Assembly (NCBI RefSeq): GCF_001439685.1
Contig: NZ_JYLH01000005.1
Location: 310,001 to 374,000 of the forward strand
Origin: Pseudomonas libanensis
GTDB taxonomy: Bacteria; Pseudomonadota; Gammaproteobacteria; Pseudomonadales; Pseudomonadaceae
Direction: 5' to 3'
Length of the DNA stretch: 64,000 nucleotides
Made by a program: the position numbers and the translations under genes. Within the stretch, counting starts at the first letter, position 1. Every line of letters starts with the position of its first letter. A model generated the notes under the pieces. That model was not told the origin of the DNA and searched no databases. It saw nothing but the letters and a program-made list of their open reading frames with translations. Positions 43,329 through 52,822 of this stretch are shown here, piece by piece.

Positions 43329-43491
43329 CGATAAATGCATCCAAACGAGAACCTATTGCAATAAGGTTAGGCCAAGCGCTTCTATAATAGCCGCTGTTGA
43401 GGCCGGCTACAGACTGTCAATTTTAATAGTGGACGAACCGACCCAACCGCCGCCAGTTGTCTATCCCGGGCCAGTCTGTCCCACTGATGGG

Positions 43492-43894
43492 CATAGGTAT
43501 CTACACAACTGCGATACGAAGCTGAACCCGTGGCGAGGGAGCTTGCTCCCGTGACGGCCTGACAGTCGGCGCCTATCTCCCTAACGTGCCGCGATCCAAA
43601 TGTGGGAGCTGGCTTGCCTGCGAAGGCGGCCTGGCAGCGAACTGGGAAGTTGGATCAGACCGCGTACATATCCGTTATTTAAGTAACGGCCACTTAGGGT
43701 TCCGCCCTGACGTGAACTGTCCCCCAAAGTAACCAAAGGGCTCTTGCCCCACCACTCGGCACCTCGCCTTGGCTCGGCCAGCGTGGTTTAACGGGGCGCC
43801 TGAGATCAAAAGCAGATCAAGATCAAGAGCGACTTGCTTCGCATCGTGGTTACCGTCGGCTGATACAACCTACAAAGTTATGTAGATACCTATG
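43492..43894. mobile_element. MITE-like element, copy 2 (403 bp)
   Basis: The ends are CATAGGTATCTACACAACT and the complement of CATAGGTATCTACATAACT (18 of 19 matching). The 10-bp flanks are CACTGATGGG (43482-43491) and CAGTGATGGG (43895-43904), a target duplication with one later substitution. The interior shares several blocks with copy 1 but has a different central part (ACCAAAGGGCTCTTGCCCC region) and REP palindromes at about 43541-43560 and 43600-43628. No coding region. It occupies the gap between rpmE2 and the FMN gene. Confidence 0.77.
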
Positions 43895-43996
43895 CAGTGA
43901 TGGGGTCAGACTGAATATTCCCACAGGTTGTCTATGGTTTCCTGACAAGCGCAGAATGGTGGATCGACCTGAAGAGTCCGAACCCAAGGAAACCGT

Positions 43997-45616
43997 ATGA
44001 GCCTGTCCTTGTTAAGCCGCTACGCCTTCTTTGCTGTATGCGTCATTTTCACCCTCGCCAGCCTTCCTTTTATCGAACATGAATGGTTGTGGCCTATCAC
44101 GCTCGTCACGGCTGTACTCAGCCTGATCGGTATTTTCGACCTGCTGCAAAGCCCCCACGCGGTGCGCCGCAACTACCCGATCCTGGGCAATATCCGCTAC
44201 CTGGTGGAAGCCATCCGCCCGGAAATCCGCCAGTACCTGCTGGAATCCGACAGCGACGCCCTGCCCTTCTCCCGCGCCCAGCGTTCGCTGGTGTACTCGC
44301 GGGCCAAAAATGAAACCGCCGACAAACCCTTCGGCACTTTGATCGACGTGTACCAGTCGGGCTTCGAGTTCATCGGCCACTCCATGCGGCCCGCACCGCT
44401 GAGCGACCCCAGCGCCTTTCGCGTGATGGTAGGTGGCCCGCAGTGCACGCAGCCGTACTCGGCGTCGGTGTTCAATATCTCGGCGATGAGCTTCGGCTCG
44501 TTGAGCGCCAATGCGATCCGCGCACTCAACCAGGGCGCCAAGCTCGGCAACTTCGCCCACGACACCGGCGAAGGCAGCATCAGCCCCTACCACCGCGAAA
44601 ACGGCGGCGACCTGACCTGGGAATTGGGCAGCGGTTATTTCGGCTGCCGCACCAGTGACGGCCGTTTCGATCCGGAACGCTTTGCCGTGCAGGCGCAGAA
44701 CCCGCAAGTGCGCATGATCGAAATCAAGATGAGCCAGGGCGCCAAGCCCGGCCATGGCGGGATTCTGCCCAAGCACAAAGTCACCCAGGAAATCGCCGAG
44801 ACCCGCGGCATCATAATGGGCGAAGACTGCATCTCGCCGTCACGCCACAGTGCGTTTTCCACCCCCATCGAACTGATGCAATTCATCGCCCAGTTGCGTG
44901 AACTGTCCGGCGGAAAACCAGTGGGTTTCAAGTTCTGCCTGGGCCACCCGTGGGAGTTCATGGGCATTGCCAAGGCCATGCTCGAAACCGGCATCCTCCC
45001 GGACTTTATCGTGGTGGACGGCAAGGAAGGTGGCACCGGCGCCGCCCCTGTGGAGTTCACCGACCATATCGGCGTGCCGCTGCGTGAGGGGTTGCTGTTT
45101 GTGCACAACACCCTGGTCGGCCTGAACCTGCGCGACAAAATTAAACTCGGCGCCAGCGGCAAGATCGTCAGCGCATTCGATATCGCCAGCGTCCTGGCCA
45201 TCGGCGCCGACTGGGCCAACTCGGCGCGCGGTTTTATGTTCGCCATCGGCTGCATTCAGTCACAAAGTTGCCACACCAACAAATGCCCCACCGGCGTAGC
45301 GACTCAAGACCCGCTGCGCCAGCGCGCGCTGGTGGTGCCGGACAAGGCCCAACGCGTGTTCAACTTCCACCGCAACACCCTCCACGCCTTGGCGGAAATG
45401 CTCGCCGCCGCTGGCCTGGATCACCCGTCGCAATTGTCGGCCAAACACTTGGTGCGGCGGATGTCGGCGACGGAGATCAAGCTGTTCTCGCAGTTGCATG
45501 TGTTCTTGAAGCCCGGAGAATTGCTCACCGGGGACGTGAACGGCGAGTTCTATTCGCGCATGTGGCAGATGGCACGGGCGGACAGCTTTGAGCCCCATGA
45601 AACCGTTGCAGCCTGA
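43997..45616 (+). CDS. FMN-binding glutamate synthase-family protein
   Basis: A 539-residue protein with the FMN/iron-sulfur TIM-barrel domain of glutamate synthase but no glutaminase domain. Two N-terminal transmembrane helices (about 5-50) anchor it. Barrel motifs: NISAMSFGSLSANAIRALNQGA, DTGEGSISPYHRENGGDL, GGILPKHKV, VDGKEGGTGAAPVEF, and the cysteine cluster CIQSQSCHTNKCPTGVATQ. Bacterial stand-alone GltB2-like proteins have no settled reaction; some act in unusual oxidations. A small ABM monooxygenase-like gene follows 12 bp later. Confidence 0.85.
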   Translation: MSLSLLSRYAFFAVCVIFTLASLPFIEHEWLWPITLVTAVLSLIGIFDLLQSPHAVRRNYPILGNIRYLVEAIRPEIRQYLLESDSDALPFSRAQRSLVYSRAKNETADKPFGTLIDVYQSGFEFIGHSMRPAPLSDPSAFRVMVGGPQCTQPYSASVFNISAMSFGSLSANAIRALNQGAKLGNFAHDTGEGSISPYHRENGGDLTWELGSGYFGCRTSDGRFDPERFAVQAQNPQVRMIEIKMSQGAKPGHGGILPKHKVTQEIAETRGIIMGEDCISPSRHSAFSTPIELMQFIAQLRELSGGKPVGFKFCLGHPWEFMGIAKAMLETGILPDFIVVDGKEGGTGAAPVEFTDHIGVPLREGLLFVHNTLVGLNLRDKIKLGASGKIVSAFDIASVLAIGADWANSARGFMFAIGCIQSQSCHTNKCPTGVATQDPLRQRALVVPDKAQRVFNFHRNTLHALAEMLAAAGLDHPSQLSAKHLVRRMSATEIKLFSQLHVFLKPGELLTGDVNGEFYSRMWQMARADSFEPHETVAA

Positions 45617-45628
45617 AGGAGGCCTACC

Positions 45629-45913
45629 ATGCTAAAAGTCATCGCGGAGGACTTTATCAAGCCCGAACACCTGGAAACCGTGCGCCCGTGGTACGCCGAA
45701 TTGGTGGAAAAAACCCGCCAGGAACCGTTGTGTATCGCCTACGATTTGTTCATCGATCAAAAAGACCCGGGGCACTTTGTTTTTATTGAACAATGGCCCG
45801 ATCAGGCGGCGCTGGATGCGCACTGCCAGACCGAGCACTTCAGACGGTTGGTGCCCCAGATCAATGAGCATCAAGCCAAACCATGCCGGGTCTTGTTGAT
45901 GGATGCTTTCTGA
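45629..45913 (+). CDS. ABM-domain putative quinol monooxygenase (YgiN-like)
   Basis: A 94-residue dimeric alpha/beta-barrel (antibiotic biosynthesis monooxygenase) protein: MLKVIAEDFIKPEHLETVRPWY, the YDLFIDQKDPGHFVFIEQWPDQAALDAH core, and HFRRLVPQI. Family members act on quinols or as small cofactor-free oxygenases. The AGGAGG ribosome-binding site and 12-bp spacing to the glutamate-synthase-like gene suggest co-transcription. Confidence 0.82.
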   Translation: MLKVIAEDFIKPEHLETVRPWYAELVEKTRQEPLCIAYDLFIDQKDPGHFVFIEQWPDQAALDAHCQTEHFRRLVPQINEHQAKPCRVLLMDAF

Positions 45914-45974
45914 AAACACCCATTGCCCGCTGAGCCGGACCACAGACGGCATCGTTAAAAACAAGGAGTCATAC

Positions 45975-46271
45975 ATGCCGTTATTGGATTTCACCGCCAT
46001 CGCCGAGCAATTACCAGAAAGCTGGAAATCCATCGGCCTGGGCCAGGTTGGTCCGGCGCGGATCAAGGTATTGCGCATGGATGGGCAGGCGTATGAGGAA
46101 GAAACCCACAACTACAACGAAGGCTTGTTGGTGATCAGTGGGTACTTGCATCTGTGCATCGGTGATCAAGCCATTAGGGTGGACGCCGGCCAGATGTACC
46201 TGGTGGAAGCCGGCACTGCCCACGGTGTACTCACCGGCAGCCAAGGCATTCTGGTGATCATTGATGTCTAG
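45975..46271 (+). CDS. small cupin-domain protein
   Basis: A 98-residue single cupin domain. The strands read YEEETHNYNEGLLVISGYLHLCIGDQAIRVDAGQMYLVEAGTAHGV, with a His and Glu in the metal-site positions, although the first motif (ETHNYNE) is shorter than usual. The AAGGAG ribosome-binding site defines the ATG at 45975; the frame open to 45903 overlaps the ABM gene and is not used. Its role is probably metal- or ligand-binding. Confidence 0.78.
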   Translation: MPLLDFTAIAEQLPESWKSIGLGQVGPARIKVLRMDGQAYEEETHNYNEGLLVISGYLHLCIGDQAIRVDAGQMYLVEAGTAHGVLTGSQGILVIIDV

Positions 46272-46403
46272 AGACATTCAGTAATATCCAGCCTTTGCAA
46301 TTGCTTACAAATACCGCCACCCTGCGCCCGCCCGACGTGCGGCGTACGACAACGCACGCGCTCACCTATCGTCATTCAACAACTTGTTCAAGAGCCCGCT
46401 GCC

Positions 46404-47534
46404 ATGCTGAACGGACGCGACCCGCGCATCGATTTTTTTCGGGGCCTGGCGTTGATCTTCATTTTCTGGGATCACGTGCCCCACAACCCCCTCGCCAACG
46501 TCACCGTGCAGAACTTCGGGTTCAGTGACGCCGCGGAAATCTTCGTGTTCCTGGCCGGCTACGCGGCGGTACTGGCTTACGGCAAGATCCTGCAGCGCGA
46601 CGGCTATTTCATCGCCTGTTTGAAAATCCTGCGCCGGGTGTGGACGCTCTACGTGGTGCATATTTTCCTGCTGGCGCTGTTGATGGGCATCGTGATTTTC
46701 GCCAACAGCCATATCGAAACCCGCGACCTGGTGCAGGAGATGGGCCTGGAGTATTTCCTCAACAATACCCAGCAGGCCTTGGTCGATGAGTTGCTGCTGC
46801 GCTTCAAACCCAACCTGACCGACCCGCTGCCGCTGTATATCGTGCTGATACTCAGCCTGCCCCTCACGCTGCCGTTGCTGTTGCGCGTGCCCAAGGCCAC
46901 TGTGGCGATCTCGCTGGTGGTGTACCTGCTCGCACCCTGGCAGGGCTGGAACCTGCCGGCCAGCAACGGCGGGGTCTGGTACTTCAATCCCATCACCTGG
47001 CAGTGCCTGTTTATTCTCGGCGGCGCAGCGGCCTTGCGTTCAGCGCGCCCTACCGTGCAGCAGCCACTGCTGCGTCAACCGTTGTTCATCGCGGCTGCAG
47101 CGTATGTGCTGACGACCTGCATGATCGCCCTGTCATGGCGCTGGCCCGACGTGCACGATGCCTGGATGCCACACCTGATCGGAGAATGGCTGTACCCCAT
47201 CAGCAAGACCGACCTGTCGCCGGTGCGCTTGCTGCACTTCCTGGCCCTGGCCTACGTCACCGCCAAATTGCTCCCCGGTGTCGGCTGGACGCAACACTGG
47301 TTGGCGCAACAACTGACGCGGATGGGGCGCTACTCCCTGGAGGTATTTTGCCTGGGTGTGGTGCTGGCGCCGTTGGCCGATATGGTCAACGCCGTGACCG
47401 GTGACAGCTTCGCCATACGACTCGTCACCGCTGTGGTGGGAGCCGTGGTCATGGCCCTGTTTGCCGCGTGGCTGGAGTTCAACAAGCGCTTGGACCAACG
47501 GCGAAGCACTGCGCCCCCCTCTCCTGCTACATAG
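46404..47534 (+). CDS. OpgC-like acyltransferase membrane protein
   Basis: A 376-residue protein with about ten transmembrane helices and the OpgC N-terminus GRDPRIDFFRGLALIFIFWDHVPHN followed by SDAAEIFVFLAGY. OpgC proteins succinylate osmoregulated periplasmic glucans at the inner membrane. No opgG/opgH neighbours are present, so the acceptor may differ. The end lies 99 bp before giant protein 3. Confidence 0.85.
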   Translation: MLNGRDPRIDFFRGLALIFIFWDHVPHNPLANVTVQNFGFSDAAEIFVFLAGYAAVLAYGKILQRDGYFIACLKILRRVWTLYVVHIFLLALLMGIVIFANSHIETRDLVQEMGLEYFLNNTQQALVDELLLRFKPNLTDPLPLYIVLILSLPLTLPLLLRVPKATVAISLVVYLLAPWQGWNLPASNGGVWYFNPITWQCLFILGGAAALRSARPTVQQPLLRQPLFIAAAAYVLTTCMIALSWRWPDVHDAWMPHLIGEWLYPISKTDLSPVRLLHFLALAYVTAKLLPGVGWTQHWLAQQLTRMGRYSLEVFCLGVVLAPLADMVNAVTGDSFAIRLVTAVVGAVVMALFAAWLEFNKRLDQRRSTAPPSPAT

Positions 47535-47633
47535 ATAGCGCCAGGCTCGCCCACCGTGGTGGTTCCATTTCTGTCCACTTAAACAGTGAAAGGGTTGCCT
47601 ATAGGGTTGCTCTTCTCGACAGGAACCCCACGG

Positions 47634-50600
47634 ATGACCCCGCTGAATCAAAGCAAGAGCCTGCGCCGCGATGGCGACAGGCTGATGACCAGTGCCTTGG
47701 TCGAACATCTCAAGGCCGCCACGCCAACGTCCGGCGCATCATTGCCGATCCCCACCCAGAGTTCTCTGGGCTGCTGGTTGCAGCTGTACCGCCAGGCGTT
47801 CGAGCGCCCACGCTTCCTGGACTGGGCCCGGCGGCAGTCGTTGAACCTGGCTGACCTCAGGGTACACAACGGTACGCTGCATACCCAAAGTGAAACCTTC
47901 ACCCTTGACGACCAGAGTGACTGGTACCAGCTCGCGCCTCCCATCCTGGCCATCAGCCGGGTACTCGACCCCGACGCGATGGGCTTGCCGTTTCCCGGCG
48001 AACACCCGGCACTGAGCGCCCGACAGATTCTGAGGTTTTACGGATACCCACAGCCGACCACGGGCGCCCTGCGAGGCGCTCTGATTGACACCTTAAGCCA
48101 GCTGCAATCGTTTTTCTGGCGCGCCGAATCGCCGTTGTCAGAAGCCTTCAAACAATTGGAAGAAGACCGTCAGACAGTGGCGCAGCAGCTGGTGGCCGGG
48201 ATCGAAGCAGAGGATGACAACGACCGCGCATTCAGCCTGTTCACCCTGTACCGTATCCGCTGCTGGCTGACCTCACTCTCGTTTTGGGCGACCAGCATGG
48301 CAACCGCCTCGGCCCTGCTCCAGGGCATTACTGAACACCCGAAGTTCCTGGCACTGGAGCAAACCAGGGACCTGGACCCCGAGCACTATCTCTTTGACGT
48401 CACTCGGCAGTCGATCAGGGGAGCGGGGCCCAGTGGTACACCGCTCGAAATCGACTACGAACATCTTGCCCAGTTGCCTCTGGATGGCGTCTTTGAACGC
48501 TTGCAAGCCCTGGCAAACGCCATGCAGCTGTCTATCTCCCTGGATGGCAAATTCAACCTTGCGCAACTGCTTGCCCTGCATGAACTGCCTTTACCCGATA
48601 CCCGCGAAGCAGCCTGGGACCTGATAGGACAGTTGCGGCGCCCGTCCCCCGTCAGCGTTCCGCCGATTTGCGACCAGGCCGATTCCGACATGGCCATGCA
48701 GGTGCATCGGCAATCGCTCATCATAGAACGCGAGCGCGATAACCAAGCCCACGCCCAAGGCTCCCGGCTCGCATGGGGGCCGCCGGTAAAGCCGCGCCTG
48801 GGCAATTATTGGGAAGGCCTGGGCCTGCCCCAATCCGGCGCATTGACGCTGTCGGCCGAGCAACGCGTCACGGTCGTGAACATCACTCGCAGGTTTCTGC
48901 CACAGCCCAATCAAGGGCTGCTTGAACTGTTGAGCGCCGACCTGTTACCCGGCCCACACGAGGAACAGGTGTACCAGCTACTGGCCCGTCCAGCCGCGCA
49001 AATATTGGCCGATCAATTAATCGACGCCATGCAATGGTACGGTCATGCCCCAGGTCAGTTGGCCAACCGCTCCAGTCGTGACACCTTGGTGCTGAGCGCC
49101 TTGATCCTGGATCTCGACCCCCAGGCCGGTCAAACCCGTTACACCCTCGCCGGCCTCAACCTGAACCACCGCGATTGTTGGGGCCACCGCTATACAGACC
49201 TTCGCCGCACAGTGGAACTGCACCTGATCGAGAGCGGTGCCGCCACCTCGCGCTCCACCGCATTGGCTGCGCACCTGCTGCTGGCCGGTATCGCCCCGGA
49301 GTTTCTGGTGGGCAAGCTCCCCGACTCGCTGTACTTCATGACCTCCCATGCCTGGTTGCTGTTAAAGCAAGGTGTGATGCTGGCGGAAGCGCTCGCCTGC
49401 GGCTCATCGCGGCACCTGCGGTTCAACGACATCGTAGCGCTCGCCACCCAGGAGCTGGACGCGGCCGAACAACCCCTGTGGCGTACTCACTACACCACCA
49501 GCACCTTGATTGACTGGGGGCTTGCACAGGGCCAACTGCCTAGCGGCGATGAGCACGACACCTATAACCTTGAGAACATCCACACACTTCAAAACACCCT
49601 CACAGCACGTGTCGATGCGTTGGGCGATGCGTCCAAAACCTTACGAACCACGCTCGTCACACGCCGTCGTATTGCGCTCAATGACTTGAAAAAAATATTC
49701 CGGGGAAACAGGTTACTGAAGAGAAAATGCCTGCGCTGGGGACAGGGGCCACTGCGGCGACCGTCTTATCTCCCAGCCCACGGCACACAGCTGCAATCGC
49801 TGGTCGACCTGCACATGAGTGGAGCCCTTCAGGCTATCGCGCAGCAGTGGAACTCGGTCGACCCGGCGCTGAATTTGACCGAGATGAAACAGCACTTCAG
49901 CCGACTGAACAATGTCAACAACCTGTTCCAAGAGGCCAGCGTCGCCCATGTCGCGCGCCTCAAGGAGGCCTATACCACTGTCATCCGTTACCTGCTCGCA
50001 CAATTACCCTTCAAGGATCGCGAGCACTTGCAAAAAGCCGCCGTGCAATTGCTGGTACTGAGGCAACCGGCGAACAAGCCACAGATCGAAGAACAACCGG
50101 GGCAGAAAATGGCCCGCACCGGCCGCTTCGGCTTGATCCTGCGGTGCGAGGAGCTGAACGGCCACCATGACTACGAACTGTTCCCCCTGTTGAACCTGGC
50201 GTATAAAAACCTCCGCCTTCCACACACCTTGGACCTGGGAGGCACTCCTCTGACGGTCAAGACGGGCAGCCCCCATAGCACGCAGCCGACCTCGCAGCTG
50301 CATCTGGGTAGTTCGCTGGCCCTTGACGAAGCAGCCTACATGACCGGCAGCCCACCCAGAGCGGATCAGTCTTCAACGGTCATCATCGATCGGTTGTGGC
50401 GCGTGGAGGCATCGGAGTCCGCCAGCCAGGCGCTGACGTTCGATTCGCCCAGGGCCTTCACCCTGGCGACGGCCATCGTCAATCAACACTTCTTCCTCGA
50501 CATCGATGCCCTGGTGGTACAAGCCAGAGGCTCAACACTCCAGGAAGACCGCCAGAAGACCGCAGAAGCGGTTTACCAGGCGTTGCTGGGCCTGATCCCG

Positions 50601-52742
50601 TTGTGGTCATGCACTCAGGATCTGGCCTCGGGCGATACGAAACGCATGATCGCGGGCGCCTATGGGTGCTTCTTCGATGTGTTTGGCCTGCTTGCACCCA
50701 CCAAAGGCTTACTGCTCACCGGCATGGCGCGCCTGGGCAAAGCCGCGCCCGCCTACATCAAGCTGCTGCAACTGGCCACGCTGGGCGCCACCTACCTGAA
50801 TGCGGTATTCAATCCTTTCGACAGCTTGCCGTCATTGCTACGCCTGGGCCGTCATGGCCTGGTACGTCTGAATCAAGCCGGCATGCGCGCATTGGAGGGC
50901 GCTGTCCGGCATACGCGCCTGCGGCTGGCACCCGGGGCCGCCGTTGACTACACCCGCTTGCTCAACAGAGCCGACATCGCACCCGCCACCCTGATGCATG
51001 CCGATGGGGTGACGCAGGTGCTGGCGATAAAACGCGCCAGCGCCTGGTATGCCTTCGACCCTATCAGTGCAAGACCTTATGGGCCGCCGCTTGCAGACCT
51101 GCGGCTGGACACGGCGATAACGGTCATCCCGTACCGCTCGGTGGATGGCTATAAGGCCAGGATGACCGAAACACTCTTCGACAAGCCACCGCTGCTGATT
51201 CAGCGTGCCAACGCCACCGACCTGCTGGACCAAGGCCGCGTGTGGCGCTTACCCCACGATGGGGCCACACACATGAACGAACTCACCTCACCGACCTATG
51301 CCCGGCAAGTCGATACCTTCGACAATCTGTGCACGATACGTAGAAATAAACGCAGCCCCGTCCCTATCGTCTGCTTCACTAAAAAACTGCATGAATATGC
51401 GCATTCGATCCACTTGCGCCGGGTCCAGGCGCTGGACCATGTTCGCCTGATACCCGCTCCGTTGGCCGGCGAACAAAAGCGTCAACTGGTCTATTACCGA
51501 TGCATCCATGAAGTAACGCCGCGCGTTACCGAATTCGAACTGACACCGCTGCCTGCATCGGCCCCCCTGACTTACAAAACCCACATCACCGGCAGACGCA
51601 TTGATAACGAGCCCCAGTTCGGCCTACCGGTAGACGATCTGGACACCGTGCTTAGCCGACAGACTCAGGTGGTAGAACTCGACGGCATCGTTGACGGCAT
51701 CAACGACAGCCGCACCCTGAGAGCGTTGCTGGTCAGTGTGCCTGGTACGGACCACTGGGTGGTCGAAGCCGATGTCGGCGTCTTTTATCGAGTGCCCGCA
51801 ATATCCATCGGGCCTGGCGCTCTGCGCTTTGAACAACTGGATTACAGCGTCGGTGGCGAGCATGTCGCACTGATCGATGCCTTTGGTGAACGCAAAAATC
51901 AATTCTTGAAAGCGGCGGAGCGCCTACCCGACCAGCCATTGGTTGCACTGCCGACGCTGGAAGTCTTGTATCGACAGTTAGCTCGCCGTGGCGTCAGCGC
52001 CGAAAAAATCGAGCGGGTCCGTGAGCGGGCCGCAAGCCTTAGAACCATCAAGCAACGCGAGCTGCTGCTCCACCTCAGCGACCAAGGACGCAGCTTGAAC
52101 TTCAACTTCGTGTCCCGTCCTGTGCAGCTCGATATCTGGCCGCCCCGACCTGACACACCCGCACGACCTACTGCCTGGCAGATCAATCGCCACCTGGCCG
52201 AAAAAGCCAACGCCAGCACCTCGGCGCTGATAGAGAGAACCCAGCTCAAGTCCGCCAATGTCCAAGGCCCCACGCTGGATGAACTACGCCGGGTGCAGGA
52301 GGCCCAGTCCGTGGTGATGTGGGAGTACAGCAAGATCGGCCAGCCGCACTACACGGAGATCATCCTCAAGACCGGTGCCGGCAATTGCGATCAGATGGCC
52401 CATGCGGCGTGCGAAATGATACGAACCAATGGCGGGACGGCCCAGGTCTGGGTCTGCCAGGTTCACACCTTTGTCGTGGTGGGCACCCTACCCGCGGGCT
52501 TGAACCTGACGTTGGATTTCCAGGAAAGCGGGTGGGCCGATTTATGGATCAGTGATCCTTGGGCGGCCATCACTTGCCCGGCAAAGGAGTACATGAGAAC
52601 GCTGCATATAAAAATGCTCACCTGGGACCTTGAAGATATTGCGGTGTTTTTCAACGACGGGAACGCCTATCGCTGGGCGCGAGCTAACGACCCGGACTGG
52701 TTGCGGTTGTTACTCACCACGCCCAAACAGCCACGGCCATAA
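47634..52742 (+). CDS. giant toxin-like protein 3 with papain-like (PMT/SseI-type) C-terminal domain
   Basis: 1702 residues from the ATG at 47634 (AGGA at 47621); the GTG at 47586 is an alternative. The N-terminal two thirds are alpha-rich and unlike any family I can name firmly, though the mid-protein hydrophobic stretch (about 982-1062, LLGLIPLWSCTQDLA ... GLLLTGMARLGKAAP) matches the layout of large Pseudomonas toxin-like proteins. The final 140 residues hold a Cys-His-Asp set: GAGNCDQMAHAACE (Cys1585), VHTFVVVG (His1611) and WISDPW (Asp1641). This is the arrangement of papain-fold deamidases and proteases such as the Pasteurella toxin C3 domain and SseI. A deamidase or protease toxin is therefore likely; the target is unknown. 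Confidence 0.78.
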   Translation: MTPLNQSKSLRRDGDRLMTSALVEHLKAATPTSGASLPIPTQSSLGCWLQLYRQAFERPRFLDWARRQSLNLADLRVHNGTLHTQSETFTLDDQSDWYQLAPPILAISRVLDPDAMGLPFPGEHPALSARQILRFYGYPQPTTGALRGALIDTLSQLQSFFWRAESPLSEAFKQLEEDRQTVAQQLVAGIEAEDDNDRAFSLFTLYRIRCWLTSLSFWATSMATASALLQGITEHPKFLALEQTRDLDPEHYLFDVTRQSIRGAGPSGTPLEIDYEHLAQLPLDGVFERLQALANAMQLSISLDGKFNLAQLLALHELPLPDTREAAWDLIGQLRRPSPVSVPPICDQADSDMAMQVHRQSLIIERERDNQAHAQGSRLAWGPPVKPRLGNYWEGLGLPQSGALTLSAEQRVTVVNITRRFLPQPNQGLLELLSADLLPGPHEEQVYQLLARPAAQILADQLIDAMQWYGHAPGQLANRSSRDTLVLSALILDLDPQAGQTRYTLAGLNLNHRDCWGHRYTDLRRTVELHLIESGAATSRSTALAAHLLLAGIAPEFLVGKLPDSLYFMTSHAWLLLKQGVMLAEALACGSSRHLRFNDIVALATQELDAAEQPLWRTHYTTSTLIDWGLAQGQLPSGDEHDTYNLENIHTLQNTLTARVDALGDASKTLRTTLVTRRRIALNDLKKIFRGNRLLKRKCLRWGQGPLRRPSYLPAHGTQLQSLVDLHMSGALQAIAQQWNSVDPALNLTEMKQHFSRLNNVNNLFQEASVAHVARLKEAYTTVIRYLLAQLPFKDREHLQKAAVQLLVLRQPANKPQIEEQPGQKMARTGRFGLILRCEELNGHHDYELFPLLNLAYKNLRLPHTLDLGGTPLTVKTGSPHSTQPTSQLHLGSSLALDEAAYMTGSPPRADQSSTVIIDRLWRVEASESASQALTFDSPRAFTLATAIVNQHFFLDIDALVVQARGSTLQEDRQKTAEAVYQALLGLIPLWSCTQDLASGDTKRMIAGAYGCFFDVFGLLAPTKGLLLTGMARLGKAAPAYIKLLQLATLGATYLNAVFNPFDSLPSLLRLGRHGLVRLNQAGMRALEGAVRHTRLRLAPGAAVDYTRLLNRADIAPATLMHADGVTQVLAIKRASAWYAFDPISARPYGPPLADLRLDTAITVIPYRSVDGYKARMTETLFDKPPLLIQRANATDLLDQGRVWRLPHDGATHMNELTSPTYARQVDTFDNLCTIRRNKRSPVPIVCFTKKLHEYAHSIHLRRVQALDHVRLIPAPLAGEQKRQLVYYRCIHEVTPRVTEFELTPLPASAPLTYKTHITGRRIDNEPQFGLPVDDLDTVLSRQTQVVELDGIVDGINDSRTLRALLVSVPGTDHWVVEADVGVFYRVPAISIGPGALRFEQLDYSVGGEHVALIDAFGERKNQFLKAAERLPDQPLVALPTLEVLYRQLARRGVSAEKIERVRERAASLRTIKQRELLLHLSDQGRSLNFNFVSRPVQLDIWPPRPDTPARPTAWQINRHLAEKANASTSALIERTQLKSANVQGPTLDELRRVQEAQSVVMWEYSKIGQPHYTEIILKTGAGNCDQMAHAACEMIRTNGGTAQVWVCQVHTFVVVGTLPAGLNLTLDFQESGWADLWISDPWAAITCPAKEYMRTLHIKMLTWDLEDIAVFFNDGNAYRWARANDPDWLRLLLTTPKQPRP

Positions 52743-52757
52743 AGGCCGCACACAAAA

Positions 52758-52796
52758 ACCCCCGGTCCGTCAATTAACGGCCCGGGGATTTTTTCA
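52758..52796. terminator. bidirectional terminator between giant genes 3 and 4
   Basis: AAAAACCCCCGG-TCCGT and ACGG-CCCGGGGATTTTTT form a GC-rich hairpin bounded by an A run on the left and a T run on the right. It terminates both of the convergent giant genes. Confidence 0.85.
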
Positions 52797-52822
52797 ACAC
52801 CCATCTCGATGAGCATTACGAG

